Assembly: GCF_002994745.2 (NCBI RefSeq)
Contig: NC_037092.1
Span: 82,256,824-82,320,823, forward strand
Direction of reading: 5' to 3'
Source of the DNA: Rosa chinensis
Lineage: Eukaryota > Streptophyta > Magnoliopsida > Rosales > Rosaceae
Length of the DNA stretch: 64,000 bases
Of the stretch, positions 23,109-33,629 are shown one piece after another (the first letter of the stretch is position 1; each line of letters opens with the position of its first letter). The translations under genes were made by a program, and so were the position numbers. Under the pieces are notes generated by a model, which made no database searches, was not told the origin of the DNA, and was given only the letters and a program-made list of their open reading frames with translations.

Positions 23109-24710
23109 CTACATAAACAAGAGAGAAGAAATAAATTACGCAGTCATAAAGACATCCACGTGAATTATTTTCCAAACGTATGAATTAGATTTCAAGACCA
23201 AGATTCGTAATGGTCACATTTTTTCGATGCTATGTGAAAATACTTTATCACAGTAAGTGTGTATGGATAATGCGCATGAATTTTCATTATCATGGCAAAA
23301 CAGATTTTATATGTTGCATTCTAAAAATTAATCATAGCATATATAAAAATAAACTACATGGCATGCTCAAATTTCACAAATATACAACAAATTATATACT
23401 ACACATAATAATAGCAAGAATATATCATGCATAAAATAAAATGTAAACAATAGCACAATACAAAGCATGCGTAGACATAATTTATATAAGCGTAAATAAA
23501 ATAAAACATGCTAAAAATTGCATAAATCACAAAATATATATGGCATGCTAAAAAAAATATAAGCAATAACATAATGAAAATGCATGTGTACGCATAATTA
23601 TAAAGCGTAAATGAAATTCACAGAACATGTTTGAAATTTTACTAAACAGTAAAAATATATAAATCATACTTAAAGATAATCATATAAAACATAAATGACA
23701 AAGCATGCTTAAAATGATTAATATAATCTAACTAAACATGCTCGAAAAATTTAAAATAAAAGCATAAACAATAAAATATATAGCATGCTCAAGAAAATAA
23801 ATAATGAGAATCTACTATAGTATGAAATTAAATAAATTAAAGAAAACATACTTGGTTTCGAAAAAATAAAACAATCCTAGTGCACGCGCGTGTTGATGCA
23901 GGCGTGTGTAGCGATGTTTTTGGGGGTGAGAAAAACTGGGCTGCTTCCTTTTTGTTTTAGCAGTGGGCCTTGTTTTTTTTTTTTTTCTCTGGGCTGCAGG
24001 CCTACTTTTTTTTTTTCTTTTTTTTTTTGTCTGGGCCGCAAGGCCTGTTTTTTTTTTTATGAGATTGTTGGGCCGGGTCCGTTTCTGTGGGCCGGGTCAC
24101 ACCTTTTTTCTCTCTATTTTTTTTTCTTCCTTTTCGCGTTTTTTTTTTTTTTTTCTCTTTCTCTCTCCTGCACGTCTTCTTCCTCCGCCTGTTTTTCTTT
24201 CTGGTTTTCTGGGCTGCTGATGCAGACGCGGGGGCGTTGGCTAGGCGAGGTCCGGGGTGGGGCAGCAGGCAGCAGGCGGGATCTGCGCAGGCGGCTTGTG
24301 TGCAGAGAAGGCCCTTGCAGGCTGCTGCAGATGACTCCGGTACAGGTGAGGCTCCGGTCCAAGGTGGAAGTGGCGATGCCGGGAACAGACAATGAATTCG
24401 ATCTGGGCTGCAAGCAGTTGGACCGGGGGGGGGCCCTTAGCAATTCGATGGAGATGGAGGCTGGACGGGGCGGGGCCGATCTGGTGGTCGGGGAAGGAGT
24501 GCAGCGCTGGGCAAGGCTGAGGCTGGCCGGATCGAGATGGGCTAGGTTGCTGCCGCTTTTTTTTTTTTTTTTTTTTTTTGAGAATTGCGGCAGAAAAGAA
24601 GAAAAAATTTCTTCTTAGGGTTTTGATTTTTTTTTTTTTTTTCAACTGAAAGAAACTAGAAAACTACAGTTTTTTTTTCTTGGCTATTTGCTCTGAGCGT
24701 GCTGATAACG
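23109..24710 (-). other. copia 5' leader with primer-binding site
   Basis: Between gag start and the 5' LTR. 23,130-23,870 is very AT-rich with recurring GCATGCTMAAAA/CATAAATAAAAT words; 23,940-24,680 holds many T homopolymers (up to 23 T) around a GC-rich block. Open frames in it are homopolymer artefacts. Directly inside the LTR the minus strand reads CGTTATCAGCACGCTC, the probable primer-binding site. Confidence 0.7.
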
Positions 24711-24925
24711 TGTAAAAGTAAAATGCCAATTGGAATTGGTCTACTCATTTCATTTCATAACCCCTTTATATAGGGAGAGAATTACAATAGAAAGAACAAT
24801 TACAATGATGACATTAACTACTCATTGGTTCGTAATTCATGCTGATTGATGTTAATCGATAATTGCTTGATTCCCTCACCGTCAATCACTTTGACGAAGG
24901 CACACAATATGTTTTTCCTTTAACA
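24711..24925 (-). repeat. 5' LTR of the copia element
   Basis: 215 bases, TG...CA, paired with 17,766-17,980; followed by the target duplication TATAC. Confidence 0.95.
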
Positions 24926-25329
24926 TATACATATATATATATATATACATATATATATCATATATTTAAATAGGGAGTGGGAAGTTTTTTTTTCTTATAG
25001 GAGTGGGTAGATTTTCATGGAAGTGGGTAGTTTTTTTTTTTTTTCAGATTCTTATCTGTTTTCTTTTTCTTTTTTCTATTTTGTGTTTATTTTTTAATTT
25101 GACTATATTACCATCTATTTTATGAAGTTTTTTAATATTTTAAGAGTCATTTTGGTACATTTTTTCTGTTTTGACTAACAAAAAACTAAAACTATTTGGC
25201 AAATAAAATAAAAGAAAAAACTAAATCAAACTGTCTAACACGTTCTTCTTCAGCAAACTGCAAGACAAGATTCTAATGACTAAAAATAAATGGGGTTTTT
25301 GATTTCTTTAATATGTGCACCCTTCGTTC
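24926..25329. other. AT-rich spacer with dispersed repeat, downstream of the OPT gene
   Basis: TA/ATAC microsatellite (24,926-24,960), then about 24,965-25,190 resembling 17,530-17,720 (shared TTTTTAATATTT, TTTTGGTA, TTTTTTCTGTTTTG). The remainder (25,190-25,329) is the likely 3' UTR region of the OPT gene on the minus strand. No coding potential. Confidence 0.6.
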
Positions 25330-28300
25330 TCAAAGAACTGGGCACCCTTTGGCTACTACTCCTGGTGCAGTAGGGCAACGGGCCAATGGGCAATGATCAT
25401 CATTGTCAAGGCCCCACCAGTTTGGCCCTATAATATCCTTACTTTGAAGTGCGAAATATAAGAGAACTCCTGCGAAGGCCACACCAGCATCCAAAGCAGC
25501 TGAGAGGATGTAGTTATGCCTAGCCCACCAGCCTTTGAACTTTCTGTACACATAGAAGTTGAAGAAGATGGCAACTGCTCCATATGTAATGTAGTGGACA
25601 GGTCCAGCAGGTGGAATACGCTGAGCTGCTCCAATAATGATAGGCATGTTTATGAGCTTAATCCACTTTTGATTTGGGAATTTCTTGGAGAAGAACCAGA
25701 CTGGAACAGGCGCAAGTAAACCGAGGAGGAAGAACCAGTTCAACTCCGGGTAGATGCCTTTGTTGGCGAACATTCTGAGCGGGCCGACAACTCCCCATAT
25801 GATTGAACCATTGTAGAAGACATCATAGCCGGGACATGTCCATGGACTTCCATCCGGCAACTTCGAGACATCGCAGATGTTCTCAATGGAGTGGAGAAGC
25901 CACCAAGATGTGGCAAATTGGACACTAGAAGCAATTACTGTTCCAGCTAACTGAAGATACAAAAAGTTAATAGGAAAACGAACGAGTATGCTATGAATGA
26001 TAAAATAATTTTCATATGTCAGATAAACTATCATGTTGCGTTGTTAAAGTGTTATTCTGAATCATAAATTATCATATAAAGCATGACAAGAATTTGGCTA
26101 GAGAATGTAACCCTATAAACAATTCACATGAATTTTGCTACGATATAATTGTATAACTAACCTGGACAACAAACATGGATTTTGGAGGGATCTTCATATA
26201 GTGACCCAATTTGAAGTCGGCAAGAAATGTGTGTGCTTGTGACATGCTGATAGTGCCATAGGTCTTGAAGGTCACATTCGCAAGAGGCTTGCCTGGATAA
26301 ATATACCCGATAACCAACTCTGTAATCACATTAAGCCCAGTTTCCTGCAGGATTTGAACAATTAATTACAACTCACTTGGAGGAAATTCACAATAAGTTG
26401 TGAATGACAACATCGTTGCACAAATGTACCGTATTTGTCGTGGCATTAATAATGCCAACGGGTAAGGTGAAGAACAATGCAATGCCACAAGCCATTAAAA
26501 CTCCCCACCAGGGAAGTTGGAGCTGTTTGCCAAAACCTTCACAAGTGAAGATGGAAAGACCAATCATTGAGACAAGGATGACGTGAAACCACCATTGAGG
26601 GACTGCTTCATAATTCTTCTTCATCAGCCTTGTGTGGATGTCATTAACTTGAGCTTTCACAGAACTAGCTGTCTTTCTCCACATGTGCCAGATTGTTCTG
26701 TTCATGTACATGTCACATAAGAAATTAAGCAATGAGAAAAAAAGATAAATTTCAAGCTCTTGAATTGAGTGCTGTTAGTGAAAGCTGCTTACTTGCCATT
26801 GAAAAGTGCAACATGTGAAATTGTAGCGGTGAGACTGGCAAAGCTCAGTCCATTATCGATGGCAAAGAAGGTACTGAGATGGACTTTGCTGTAGCTATTA
26901 TATTCTGACATATTAATGTCGAAACTTTTCTGATTTAGAATCCTGGAAATGTTGTAAGTGTTTCCCATCGCATCAAAAGTATGAGAGGAAATAAGTGGGA
27001 ACCTCTGAAAACCATATGCATTGTTCCAATAAGCAATGGGGGCAGCAATGTAGACAATCAGAACAAAACCAAGTAAGAAGTTAATGTTGGCAAATCCTGG
27101 TGTAGCCAATGGACTGCCTAAGAAACCAGCAACAGTACACCAATCGAGTCCAAACGAGCCAATACCAAGTCCATGGACTCCGGAACCAATCTGTTGGGCA
27201 GTTATGGAGTTCTTCCATATCAAACAAACAATGGAGATAGTAGATATGGAGGGGAAAAGGTAAGCTGGAACAATGTAGTAAGCAAAGCTGCATATGAAAA
27301 CCAAGAAGAAGAATTGTAGCCTTGTACGGCCTCCCTTTGGTCTTCTTTCCTTTTCATGCAATGCCCTGTATTTGAAAGTACGAATTAGCAGTCAAAAGTG
27401 CTTCTATAACTGAAAAAGGTTTTCTATTTATGCATTTCCCAGGACAAGTCAAAAGTGCGTGGTTTTTGGTATAATGGTATTACAGAAGCAATAGTTGGGT
27501 AACTCCCTCTTTTTTTAGAAAGGGGTAACTTCATCTTGAATATCGAAGAAGCGCATCAAAATTTATTTATGCTTCTAGTAAAAGCACTACTACTGAACTC
27601 AACTCGATGAATACCTGAATAGAGAGACTTGAACCAGATTTGACGGCCACCACATGTAAGGAGAGTCAACAAGGTATCTTCTGAATAGGCCAGCCCATCC
27701 ATACCCAAGCATCTGTTAATTTCAGAGTGGAAAACACGGATTGATCAACACATATTTCCAGCCAAATTACCAAAGAAACTCTGGTAACTATAATTTACGA
27801 TTTACCTGTGTGGTTTGTGCTAACAAGAAGGCTGATGCAGGATGCAGATTCCTTTTGTAAAAAGCCAGAACCATTGTGATCATATACACAGCATAGACAC
27901 CGCTTGCTCCAGAGCTGGCAAATATGGTGATAAGCACATGCTCTTTCAGATTGAAAGGCCCCGGATTCATCGAAAATGTCCATTTTGTAAAGGGGACCCG
28001 TAATTGATTAGCTGGGAGGGTTGCAGCCATCAACTTCCCCAGAGGGAGGACAAGAATTTGTGCTGAGGCTGATTCCACAGAGAGCGGGTTTCGTCTGTAT
28101 GAGAAAAACTTGTTGACAAAGGCAAGAATGGCGCATGAGAGTATGCCCAGAACCCACGTCCGAAATGTCAAGGTTGGTTGAGAAGGGTCATCGGTGATCG
28201 GAACAGTGAGCCTGACTTCCTCAATTGGGTTGTCATTCACTTCATCATCTGCCACATGAACACAATGACAACACTGCAGATTAAAAAAAAACATACAAAA

Positions 28301-28888
28301 TTGCTTCATCTTAGGCAGAAGTGTCATACTACTAGAACTAAAATCCCATAAAATTAACAATCTTTGATGTCGGCTGCATATAGGCTTTTTCATATGCATG
28401 TACAAAACCCCATATACAACACCGTCACTTAAACCCCATATAATCAGACTTGCTGAAATTGCAGTTCAGAAAAAACTAACCATCTTTAATCTCAATCATG
28501 AATATATTTAGCTACTGCATATAGATAATCTACATATGCATATACACCATAAACAACATGTACACTGTCACTAAAACCCCATATCAAGCTCGCAATTCTA
28601 CATAAAAGTAAACATATATCTTTGATGCCAGTCATGTGCATAGACATAGAAACAGATTCCACCAAGAGCCTAAATTTGGAACATGTAAGAAACATAAACA
28701 AAATATTCACCCCATCAAAGTTTGGTTAAAGAAAACAGATTTTTCTGCGTAACATCTTGGAACGAGAGTTCATATAAAAACCAAATACATACATATGTAT
28801 GTATATACTCACCAATAACGTCAATGTCAAAGTGATGCCTCTTAGAGAGGTCTCCTGGAGAAACCCCATCGTCAACCAAACCTGTCAT
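25330..28888 (-). CDS. oligopeptide transporter, OPT family (OPT1/OPT5-like)
   Basis: Seven exons on the minus strand with GT..AG borders: 28,888-28,813, 28,248-27,806, 27,712-27,615, 27,365-26,793, 26,697-26,430, 26,344-26,162, 25,950-25,330 (TGA at 25,330-25,332). Joined, they make 753 codons without interruption, and each junction restores a conserved block ([30 protein letters not shown]). The two signatures of plant OPTs are present: the NPG box ([12 protein letters not shown], about residue 119) and a KIPPR-type box written KIPPK (about residue 535). Many hydrophobic segments fit the usual ~16-helix plasma-membrane transporter. The family moves oligopeptides, glutathione or metal chelates by proton coupling; the substrate cannot be told from sequence. 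The N terminus is short and the first exon encodes the soluble tail. Nothing looks damaged. Confidence 0.94.
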
Positions 28889-28892
28889 CTCT

Positions 28893-28893
28893 G

Positions 28894-28970
<77 letters not shown>
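28893..28970. repeat. CT/GA microsatellite in the OPT 5' UTR
   Basis: About 38 CT dinucleotides, ending a few bases upstream of the OPT start codon, so the OPT transcript would carry a long (GA)n tract just before AUG. Such tracts are common in plant 5' UTRs and bind GAGA-type factors (BPC/BBR) as DNA. Confidence 0.95.
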
Positions 28971-28974
<4 letters not shown>

Positions 28975-29053
28975 TTGTTTTAGAGAAAGAATGCCACGAC
29001 CACTATTTAAAAGACAACATGAATCTGCTAGTGGTGTTTTGTTTGGTGGTTTC

Positions 29054-29084
29054 TGTTAGGGTAAGGACCCTAATTGGAGAGAAA
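29054..29084 (-). repeat. 3' LTR, first segment
   Basis: Matches the start of 38,954-39,223 (TGTTAGGGTAAGGACCCTAA and GAGAGAAA), then breaks into unrelated sequence. Confidence 0.85.
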
Positions 29085-29479
29085 TACTGTTCATTCGCCT
29101 TTTACTGTTCACCGACACTTTTTCATAAGATGAGTGCACACAACACCGACATTTTTTCTTGAAATGAGTTAAGTCACCACCGACATCTTTGAACGGACCA
29201 GATCATTTGCATACTATTCAATAATCTAACGGTTATATTGTTGATGTAATCTTATCTAAGATTTCGGATCAGATTACGTCGAACCAGAAGTGGACACGTG
29301 TCCTCGAAGTCTGATCACTTTTTTTGTGAAAATTGTAAATAAATAGAGCAACAGGCAGCTCACCATTCACACACAAGTTATCTTCGCAAATCTCCAAAAC
29401 CTCACACAAAAGCTATCTTCGCAAATCTCCTTTTTCATATCTCCAGATCCAACACATTTCCTCTCCTTCCCTCATTTCA

Positions 29480-30570
29480 ATGAAGAGATTGTTCGCTAAG
29501 TATCGACAATCTCGAGATGAAGATCATGAAGAGATGTGTAGGACTAATGCTCTTGTGGTAGCAGCAGTCGCTGAAGCTGAAGCTTCCTCTCAAACATGAC
29601 GAGAGGGTTCTCGACCAGGGCGTGCACCGAATGAGGAGCGATTTAGGGAATCAAGAGGGAAAAACATGATGGAAGATTACTTTGTGGAGCGTCCAGTTTT
29701 TAGTGAAGAGGAGTTCTGGACAAGGTACCGGATGAGTCACAATGTTTTCAACCGCATCTCCAGTGACCTTTGTCACTATGACAAGTACTTTGTCCAAAAA
29801 TCAGATGCTGCTAAGAAAGTCGGACTACTTCCCCAACAGAAGCTGACATGTTCCTTAAGAATGCTTGCTTACGGTGCTGGGGCAGATCAATGCGCTGAGT
29901 ATTGTCGGATGGGGAAATCTACGGCCATCGAGGCTCTGAAACGATTTACAAGAGGAATCGTTTCTCTGTACTTGGCAGAATACCTCTGGGCTCCTACTCT
30001 GGTCGACCTCAGAAAACTTCTTGCCAAAGCTGAGAGAAGAGGTTTTCCTGGGATGATTGGAAGCATTGACTGTATGCACTGGCAATGGAAGAATTACCCA
30101 ACAGGTTGGGCTGGAGAATACAGCGGTCTAAAACGTGTGCCCACTATCATCCTCGAAGCAGTCGCTTCTTATGACACATGGATATGGCATGCCTTCTTTG
30201 GAATGCTTGGATCATGCAATGACCTCAATGTGCTTGCTAAGTCCCCGTTGTTTGACGAGCTCACTGCTGGTTGCGCCCCTCATATCCAATTTTAAGTGAA
30301 TAACAGAATTCACAATTTAGGGTACTATCTCGCTGATGGTATCTACCCGCAATGGGCGACATTCGTAAAATCAATTCCAAGGCCTACATGACCCAAGGAT
30401 CTGAAGTTTTTCCAGGCTCAAGAGGGGTACAGGAAGGATGTCGAATGATGTTTCGGCATTTTACAGTCGCGTTTTAGTATTGTTCGAGGAGCGGCTCGTG
30501 GATGGGATAGAGAAGACCTTCAATACATCATGCAAACATGTATTATATTACACAACATGATAATCTAGGA
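29480..30570 (+). pseudogene. PIF/Harbinger transposase (HARBI1-like nuclease), broken
   Basis: ATG at 29,480 in the frame of the 209-codon block 29,666-30,295. Typical pieces: ERPVFSEEEFWTRYRMS, LPQQKLTCSLRMLAYG, GMIGSIDCMHWQWKNYPTGW (first catalytic Asp), AVASYDTWIWHAFFGMLGSCNDLNVL (second Asp), [17 protein letters not shown], and a terminal part with KDVE and CFGILQSRFSIVRGAAR (catalytic Glu), then LHNMI. In-frame stops at 29,597 (TGA), 30,293 (TAA), in PRPT*PKD and in DVE*CFG (both TGA) kill it. Three of these are where Arg CGA is expected, fitting C-to-T decay. A TATA-like AAATAAATAG lies at about 29,335-29,345. Confidence 0.87.
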
Positions 30571-31002
30571 TGAAAGACCAGATGATAACGATGAGGATTT
30601 GGAGTCCGATGAAGAAGAGGATAACAATATGAGGCCCAGGTTTGGGAAGGATCGACCGGTGATGACTTCGATCCTGTTGGTAGAGATGGTTATTATTTCA
30701 ACGGCTTCATGGATCGATATGATGCCATAAGAAGTGCAAACAGTCACTCAAACCTTCAAGAAGATCTGATAGAGCATTTCTGGAACATTCAAGGCAACAT
30801 GGAGATCTAGATCTAGATCAGTGTGATTTTAATTTGGTTTGTATTATTTTTAATTTTTTTAATGTGCTATGATTTTTAATATAAGTTGTGTGTTTTAATA
30901 AGAGGAATAAGTACAAATACAACTTTTATTTCATAAATTTTATGCTTACATAAAAGAAAAACGATGAATAAGTACAATACAATTAACAACATGCATAATC
31001 AC
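30571..31002. other. transposase C-terminal remnant and convergent 3' ends
   Basis: An acidic tail (DEDLESDEEEDNN) of the transposase frame is readable to about 30,640, followed by AT-rich sequence; the ORF1 gene ends at 31,003 from the other side. Confidence 0.55.
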
Positions 31003-32655
31003 CTAATTATTCAAATCATAATCCTCATCCTCTCTAGGAATCCAATTTGCGTTTGAAGGGTCATCATTAGGGTTAGGGTTGGTGGAATCACCCGTAGAGA
31101 AAGGTGAAAATTGTGGTTGTGTAGGATATCCCCCGGGGTAAGGTGGTTGCGGATAGTATCCACCGGGGTAAGGGGGTTGTGGGAATCCACCGGTGAAGGG
31201 AGGTGGTGGGAATCCACCGGTTAAGGGAGGTTGTGGGAATGGATCGGGGCAAGGGGGTTGTGGGTATGCACCGGGGTAAGGTGGTTGTGGGTATGCACCG
31301 GGGTAAAGAGGTTGTGGGTATGCACCACAAAAATTTGGTTGTGGGAATGCACCACCAAAATTGGGTTGCGGATAGTATCCACCCATAGAAGGTGGCGTCT
31401 ACTCACCAAGATCTTCTTTGTCCGCTATCTTATTTTGTTTTCTTAACCAATAACGCCTTTTATTTGGCGTCATTTTACTTGTATCAATCTCCATAATACA
31501 CTCTTCCCTCTCTTTAATTCGATCTTGCCTCTCTTGGAATATGAGTTGCTCTTTTCGCAATTCGATTTGCAAGAGGATACATGCTCGTTGATTTTCCTCT
31601 TGGAGACTTCGAGCGAAGTCGTCATCGAGTTTTTTCTTGCCTGCGGTTGCCTCTATTTGGTTGTTCGCTATACTCTGGAGAGTGCTTGACAAAGGACTTT
31701 GATCTTTCGCTACCTTCTTTCCTTTCCGAATTGCTTCTTTCGTAGCCTTCCTTCCTTGAGGCCTCACGTTAGGATCTGCAGTTTCACCTGCAATTACCTC
31801 ATCTACATCCATGTCCAACTTGATGGGAGAATTTCCAGGAATTGGTTGTGTGTGCATATGTTGATTTCCTTCATTTGATGTTCCTCTGGATGTATGGCTA
31901 GGGATGTCTTTAAATTGTGCAAAGCCCTCCACAACAGCGTAACTAGCAAAACTCTGAAAATTGTGTCTTTTGGCCTTCCCACTTTTTCTCTTCATCCCGG
32001 CATGCTACAATTTATGTGCTTCATCTTGCTACGTAATTAAAAAAATCACCATTTAAAAAATGCAGTTAGTACAAATATAAACTCTATTATGAAGGGTCAT
32101 TTATTATAAATGTCATAATTTTAATAAAAAAGTTTCTCACCGTTTTACAAGAAAAATCAATAAGTACAAATATAAACATCGTTGTAATTACATCATTATT
32201 TATCAACTAATTATCTTAATTGTAACGAAAAGCAATTACTACAATTAAAATGATATTATAATTACTACATTATTTATCATGTAATATTTTACTATAATGT
32301 ATCAACAAATACATACCTCATCAACCGCATTCGAACCGCTCTTGTACCAATTTTTCGCTTGCCTTAATGCACAATGCCACTCAAAGAGTTCAACCTTCAA
32401 AATTTTCCACCTTCCCTGCAAAGATTGGGTTGATCGGCTCTGCGGCCAATTTGCGTCAAAGTGTCGCTTCACGCGCAACCATAAATCGTTTTTTTTTTCT
32501 GATTTGTGCCCACAGCCGGACATTGGCTTATAGCTTTCCAAGACTTGCACAATTGAACATCTTACTCATCCGTCCATCTCCTTTTATCTTGGGTATCTTC
32601 ACTTTGATCTCCCTCTTGTCCGACCACTGAACGTGTGTTTCCCCTTTGTTCGGCC
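31003..32655 (-). pseudogene. PIF/Harbinger ORF1: Myb/SANT-like protein with NAM-associated C-terminal region, broken
   Basis: Minus strand. Probable start MAEQRGNTRSVV at about 32,655. The SANT/trihelix-like part reads KRRWTDE*DVQLCKSWKAIS and LQGRWKILKVELFEWHCALRQ, with a stop and a frame change. After an intron-like AT-rich gap (32,000-32,300) the frame 31,995-31,399 has the usual basic and coiled-coil tail (RPQGRKATKEAIRKGKKVAKD, MTPNKRRYWLRKQ). An in-frame TAG (31,399-31,401) separates a Pro/Tyr/Gly repeat tail (PQPPYPGAY, 31,386-31,003). ORF1 proteins of this family bind the transposon ends and help the transposase reach the nucleus. A TATA box for this gene (TCTATAAATA, minus) lies at about 32,763-32,772. 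Confidence 0.78.
31128..31386 (-). repeat. ~27-base minisatellite encoding (AYPQPPYPG)n
   Basis: Successive copies of a 24-27-base unit (GGTATGCACCGGGGTAAGGT and GGTTGTG on the plus strand), translating on the minus strand to Pro/Gln/Tyr/Gly repeats. Unit boundaries are blurred by substitutions. Confidence 0.8.
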
Positions 32656-32807
32656 ATATTGGATAATGAAAAAATTGAATGGTGAGAGCTATATGAAGAG
32701 GAGGAATGTGTAACTATGAACTCTAATTTTTTGGGTGTGAGATGTCAAGAAAATGCTAGGTATTTATAGAGAAATTTTTAGAAATTTTTTTCTTATCGTT
32801 TCTTACC

Positions 32808-32915
32808 GTTACAATTAATATATATACATATTAAAAACTCCACCGTTGGATTCTGAACATTACCGTTACAATTAATATATATACATATTAATTCATCCAC
32901 CGTCGGATTGTGAAC
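32808..32915. repeat. tandem duplication, ~56-base unit
   Basis: CCGTTACAATTAATATATAT plus ACATATTA and CCACCGT.GGATT.TGAACATTA occurs twice in a row upstream of ORF1 in the PIF element. Confidence 0.85.
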
Positions 32916-33326
32916 ATTAATTGAAACCAACGGCCCAGATTAAAGGACTGTTGGTTTCAAATTTTCTGAACAAGCCAACGGCCCGATGCCACCTGTCCCC
33001 TGCACCCACTCACTGTCGCTACGCGACAAAATAAGGATGCAGACTTTGGTCGGCCACATGGCGCTTTTCTATTGGTCCGTGTCCTCCACTCTGGACAATT
33101 ACCGCGTTTGGTTCTGCGCGTCACCACCTGACGTCACCCACGTTCTACAGTGGGCCGAGCTGGCAGCCAGATGACTTTGGGCAAGAAAATAGTCACGGGC
33201 TTGCCCATTTTTTTTGGCCTGGGTCATGCAAAGCCAAAGCTTGGCTAGTCAAGCAAGGCCCGATGGAAGCAACTTTTTCATTCTACCCAGTCAACACATC
33301 ATCAAAATGACATGGCTTGCCCAGTT

Positions 33327-33349
33327 AACTCCACCGGTGGAGTTGCTCT
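33327..33349. repeat. palindromic right terminus of the PIF element
   Basis: AACTCCACCGGTGGAGTT (33,327-33,344) is a perfect 18-base palindrome five bases from the element end at 33,349. Confidence 0.85.
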
Positions 33350-33611
33350 TAAAGGAAAAGAAGAAGATAATAAAATGATATTCATCGATAGTATTCCAGC
33401 TACAGATTGAGGCTTATATAGCCCTTATCATGTGCGACACGTGTTGCACATGGAGTGAGCAGACTTAATTAAACCCTAACATGCTTAATTAGACTAACAA
33501 GCTAATTAACAGAATGAACTAATTAAACTAATTAACCACGTGCCTAACACATGCACGAGACTGACTTCTCCCAGTTACTTAAGAAACCATTTCTAAGCTA
33601 TTTTTGTAACA
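33350..33611 (-). repeat. 3' LTR, second segment
   Basis: Aligns with 38,990-39,223 (AAAAGAAGAAGATAATAAA ... TGACTTCTCCCAG) and extends 38 bases further to GTAACA. The adjoining polypurine tract on the minus strand reads CTTATGGGGGCTGG (33,612-33,627). Confidence 0.9.
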
Positions 33612-33629
33612 ATCCAGCCCCCATAAGAT

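Larger units (their letters stand above)
17766..24925 (-). mobile_element. Ty1/copia LTR retrotransposon, full length, coding region broken
   Basis: Two 215-base LTRs (17,766-17,980 and 24,711-24,925), each TG...CA, with a 5-base target duplication TATAC (17,761-17,765 and 24,926-24,930). I count about six substitutions between the LTRs. On the minus strand the order is 5' LTR, primer-binding site, long AT-rich leader, gag, pre-integrase, integrase, reverse transcriptase, RNase H, polypurine tract, 3' LTR. Integrase before reverse transcriptase defines Ty1/copia. The coding region has several frameshifts and stops. I found no convincing aspartic protease motif between gag and integrase (21,470-22,030). 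Confidence 0.93.
29085..33349. mobile_element. PIF/Harbinger DNA transposon, left end lost
   Basis: Carries the two genes typical of plant PIF/Harbinger elements: a DDE transposase (plus strand) and a Myb/SANT-like ORF1 protein (minus strand). The right end ...CCACCGGTGGAGTTGCTCT (33,349) is followed by TAA (33,350-33,352), the trinucleotide target expected, and the LTR sequence resumes immediately. The matching left terminus (AGAGCAACTCCACC...) is absent and 15-20 bases of LTR are missing there, so a deletion or another rearrangement removed the left end. Confidence 0.83.

Noticed and set aside
23890..24645. Open frames on both strands of up to 242 codons
   Set aside because: They consist of Phe, Lys or Leu runs from T/A homopolymers and a GC-rich block in the copia leader; no domain and no conserved composition.
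31003..31446. Overlapping open frames on both strands around the Pro/Tyr/Gly repeats
   Set aside because: Minisatellite DNA is open in several frames; only the minus-strand frame continues the ORF1 protein.
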